Position numbers and translations under genes: made by a program. Below, one piece after another: positions 62,401-64,000 of a DNA stretch of 64,000 nucleotides (the stretch's first letter is position 1; the number at the start of each line of letters is the position of its first letter). The DNA lies in NCBI GenBank assembly GCA_964423575.1, contig CAYRFF010000011.1, forward strand, positions 8,470 to 72,469, in the 5' to 3' direction. The notes under the pieces were generated by a model. It did no database searches, was not told where the DNA came from, and saw only the letters and a list, made by a program, of their open reading frames with translations. This DNA comes from CAYRFF01 sp964423575. GTDB lineage: Bacteria > Bacteroidota > Bacteroidia > Chitinophagales > Saprospiraceae.

Positions 62401-64000
62401 AATCGTCTGAGTACAGAATGCAGTATTACCACAAACATCTGTGACTGAATAAACTCTCGTTATAACCTCAGGGCATTTTGCCCCGTCAGACACTTCAGAT
62501 ACAAGTGTAAAGGTGGATTCATCAACACCGCAAGTGTTTAAAGCACTTCCTCCTGCTGCCACAAATTGTGCCCAACTAGTATATGCAGGCACCTGACTAA
62601 TATCACACTGTGATACTATGTCACCAGGACAGTCTATCTCCAGAACAGGAGAAACTTCAACACTAAAGGTCGATGTGCAACTGACACTCTGTCCACAGGC
62701 ATCAGTAACTACATATACGATCGTAACCGTGCCGCCTTCACACATATCCGGTGCAGTATAAGCACTCAGGTCTGAAGCAGTTGCCTCACAACCTCCTTCA
62801 TACGTAAATCCTGCAATCCAATTTGCGAAAGCAGCATTAATTTCATTCTGGCTTGTACAAGATGTTATTTCTACCGGGGCTGGGCAACTTACTATTACTT
62901 CAGGCGCATCTTCAACCGTAAAGGTAGCTGTACAGCTTGCGATGTTTCCACATTCATCTTCTACAGTATAGGTAACTACAGTTTCTCCACCACATCTGTC
63001 AGGAGCTGAATAGAGACTCAAATCAGTTATTGAAACGAGTTCGCAATCACAAGAATTTTCAAACTGTGCAATCCAATTTGCGAAAGCTGCATTAATCTCT
63101 ACCTGGCTTTCACAACTACTGATTACCATATCTCCAGGACAGCTTACTGTCGGAGCATCCGGTTCAGTAATTTCAATTGCACATACACTTGTTCTTCCAT
63201 CTGCATCACTTACTGTTACAGTATAGATTCCAGCTGTCAAGTCTATTGCAGTTTCTGTAGTCTGACCATCAGACCATAAGTATGAATACGGGCTTATTCC
63301 ACCTGTTCTACTTACAGTAGCTGATCCATCATTACCACCGAAGCAGCTTACATGACTTTCAACAACGACGTTACATACCAAGCAAATAACAATTACCGTC
63401 TCATCATCATTTTCTACAGTAGTTCCGGAGTAATCCATTACTTCATCACCATTAGGTGCAACTGCAGAACCAATAGCCTGATTAGCAATAAATCCATTAT
63501 CCAAGTCATCTGCATCGACTATGTAGGAAGCCTCATAAGTCCATTCTTCACCTACATCTAACAAACCATTCCCGTTCAAATCTCCATCAACGTAGCTTAT
63601 TCCAGATAAGCCAGGTAAAGGATCAATAAGGTTAACATCATTTAATGTTACGTTACCTTCATTAGATATAATGAATGTATAGATAATCTCATCACCAGCT
63701 TCAACATTATAGCAATCATCGCCCATATCAGATAGATTGTGCAATTTAACGACCGCTATTCCAGGATACTGTTCTATTTCTACTTCTTCATCATCTTCGT
63801 CTTCTACAGGATCCTCATTTGGATCATCTCCCGTAACGGTAGCGTTATTCCAAACTCCACCAGCATCTACATCTGCCTGTGTTACTTCATAGGTAGCTTC
63901 AAAGATCCAGACTTCATCTATCTCTAATGTATCGTTAGCATTCAAATCACCACTTACATAGCTGATTGCACTCAAGCCAGGTAGCGGGTCTGTTACTTCG
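59455..64000 (-). CDS. Giant secreted repeat protein with T9SS tail (5' end outside window)
   Basis: At least 1514 residues; the frame runs out of the window, so the N-terminus is missing. From the visible N-terminal side: two DUF11-like repeats (ending DPLPGLSAISYVSGDLN and DPLPGLSGISYVDGDLN), a SprB-type repeat (SCFGGNDGSATVSRTGGISP), then about twelve HYR-like Ig modules of roughly 85-110 residues, most closing with a CGN signature (DECGNIASC, DVCGNTAFC, DNCGNTSVAEQ and so on). The last 80 residues (VAPNPANDLIQLSTN to RERIEIVK) are a type A sorting domain. Likely a cell-surface adhesin or matrix protein; function inferred. Conserved Cys pairs suggest disulfide-stabilised domains. Confidence 0.92.
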   Translation of the reverse strand, partial: EVTDPLPGLSAISYVSGDLNANDTLEIDEVWIFEATYEVTQADVDAGGVWNNATVTGDDPNEDPVEDEDDEEVEIEQYPGIAVVKLHNLSDMGDDCYNVEAGDEIIYTFIISNEGNVTLNDVNLIDPLPGLSGISYVDGDLNGNGLLDVGEEWTYEASYIVDADDLDNGFIANQAIGSAVAPNGDEVMDYSGTTVENDDETVIVICLVCNVVVESHVSCFGGNDGSATVSRTGGISPYSYLWSDGQTTETAIDLTAGIYTVTVSDADGRTSVCAIEITEPDAPTVSCPGDMVISSCESQVEINAAFANWIAQFENSCDCELVSITDLSLYSAPDRCGGETVVTYTVEDECGNIASCTATFTVEDAPEVIVSCPAPVEITSCTSQNEINAAFANWIAGFTYEGGCEATASDLSAYTAPDMCEGGTVTIVYVVTDACGQSVSCTSTFSVEVSPVLEIDCPGDIVSQCDISQVPAYTSWAQFVAAGGSALNTCGVDESTFTLVSEVSDGAKCPEVITRVYSVTDVCGNTAFCTQTITINDTQAPVLTIVNPEIQGVPNGGVLEVQCYSYDPYWEVPSFSLDDLQASDNCEIVSFDLFVEVDDSFDCKEDGYYLQVHYLWIAVDACGNTSQYGFYMRIIDNIPPVFLGVPEDITLSCGEILYDVDVRICDSEPGMGVIHVIDECECATVEVELDTIPGGCASNYTIVRRWIATDNCGNTSVAEQYITYVDESGPVFKMLHPELANIENEGIYKIECTDGGMPDWILNLGASSVFVVDNCTDMTGAEINFSNEEIDRNIHCSPDKPYFIRHEIKWSAVDDCGNVGEFVIYVDLIDNTPPVIEGAPEYVCGPRSNIWEGITVYDECTGDVRKSSREYQGIDPCTGERVWIRELIAVDNCGNTAVVTQYLLPEVIEGPTIKLLDQRYNFGDTIRVRCDLPLPEFTIDDVQINSGDCEEMIDKSFEYVWVDDNVCTESGYSGIMKAVWKAEDRCGNVTTAELVIGLVDKMPPLFTRYDRIVMLSCGDVLPDLIAVDACSYDLTYTVTWDTLRYDCYNDAEYIRTVVATDECGNFSSVKQRVIYVPTEGVEFMNVPEDACGTFDANGVYALDMCTGDTLTVSYVDVELENCGETVIVERTWYAVGECGVMDSIKRHQILNSTGPEFVGVHPDLVGLENGTVLFLDCIDFALHGEFKASDVAAYDECGNELPVQFKIERFNLHCERDGAKERINYYWIAEDVCGTVETFKVTVNLVDNMAPELIGVPDDITIICDVLPPVPKVHAYDDCGDAIIGFEEWQVGSGDEYDVYRRWTATDACGNRTQKTQRIHMYAESDFECEIYGPENATCNSKEVYLYAIVHNGHGPYKYEWEIVSGLCLILDGQGTTRIHIFTGFSESVIRLKVTDRHGCVTECYFTIECEFIALDDDSQSLDLEIRSSEALEMAVAPNPANDLIQLSTNQGMNNVRVDFVNMLGQVASTYETGELHHGGWHAVDVSNLQPGTYIMLVHSDSELVYRERIEIVK

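Noticed and set aside
1..64000. CRISPR array, prophage, insertion sequence or restriction/defence island
   Set aside because: No regularly spaced repeats, transposase, integrase, phage structural or restriction genes were seen; almost all genes are housekeeping, respiratory or secretory.

Overview
The window is a chromosomal stretch of a member of the Bacteroidota. Evidence: promoters repeatedly fit the Bacteroidota pattern (TTTG or TTG, 18-20 bases, TAnnTTTG); four proteins carry type IX secretion (T9SS) sorting tails; the alternative complex III/cytochrome oxidase operon has the usual Bacteroidota order; and small Bacteroidota families (DUF4834, DUF2795) are present. HYR-like and DUF11-like repeat proteins suggest a Saprospiria- or Chitinophagia-like lineage, but I cannot place it firmly. 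A 100-N spacer at 41000 shows this is a draft scaffold.

Layout. 1-2900: end of an M24 aminopeptidase, tRNA-Lys, RNase Z and a STAS protein. 3300-7350: clpC, then infC-rpmI-rplT. 7450-11100: ABC permease, queA, DUF2795 protein and cmk. 11570-14700: an orphan gene, two small heat-shock proteins and a blaI-blaR1 pair. 14780-19833: M28 peptidase, rpiB and a large DUF2723 membrane protein in one operon. 20096-22106: DUF4834 protein, pseudouridine synthase and thiL. 22143-28083: a secreted beta-helix protein, pnp, rpsO, mazG and ribA. 28375-35004: FAD oxidase, alr and two tandem secreted subtilases. 35245-35916: an unusual repeat region beside tRNA-Arg. 36074-42025: ung, a TlpA-like protein, an OmpA protein, DUF423, an M32 carboxypeptidase and an orphan membrane protein. 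42097-57969: a minus-strand respiratory operon. 58102-64000: thyA and the 3' part of a giant surface protein.

How it works together. The respiratory operon encodes a complete quinol-to-oxygen route: alternative complex III (actA-F) passes electrons to an aa3/caa3-type oxidase (coxB, coxA, two subunit III genes, subunit IV), with heme o synthase and two small accessory membrane proteins. The rest is mostly housekeeping (translation, RNA decay, nucleotide and cofactor synthesis, proteostasis) mixed with secreted proteins.

Most unusual signal. Two 50-bp repeats next to tRNA-Arg differ at only two positions, and those two changes preserve a stem. Each repeat is followed by two further hairpins at identical spacing whose stem sequences differ. 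This looks like a structured element selected for shape. Nothing else in the window looks like a new multi-gene system; no CRISPR array, prophage, insertion sequence or recognisable defence locus was seen.
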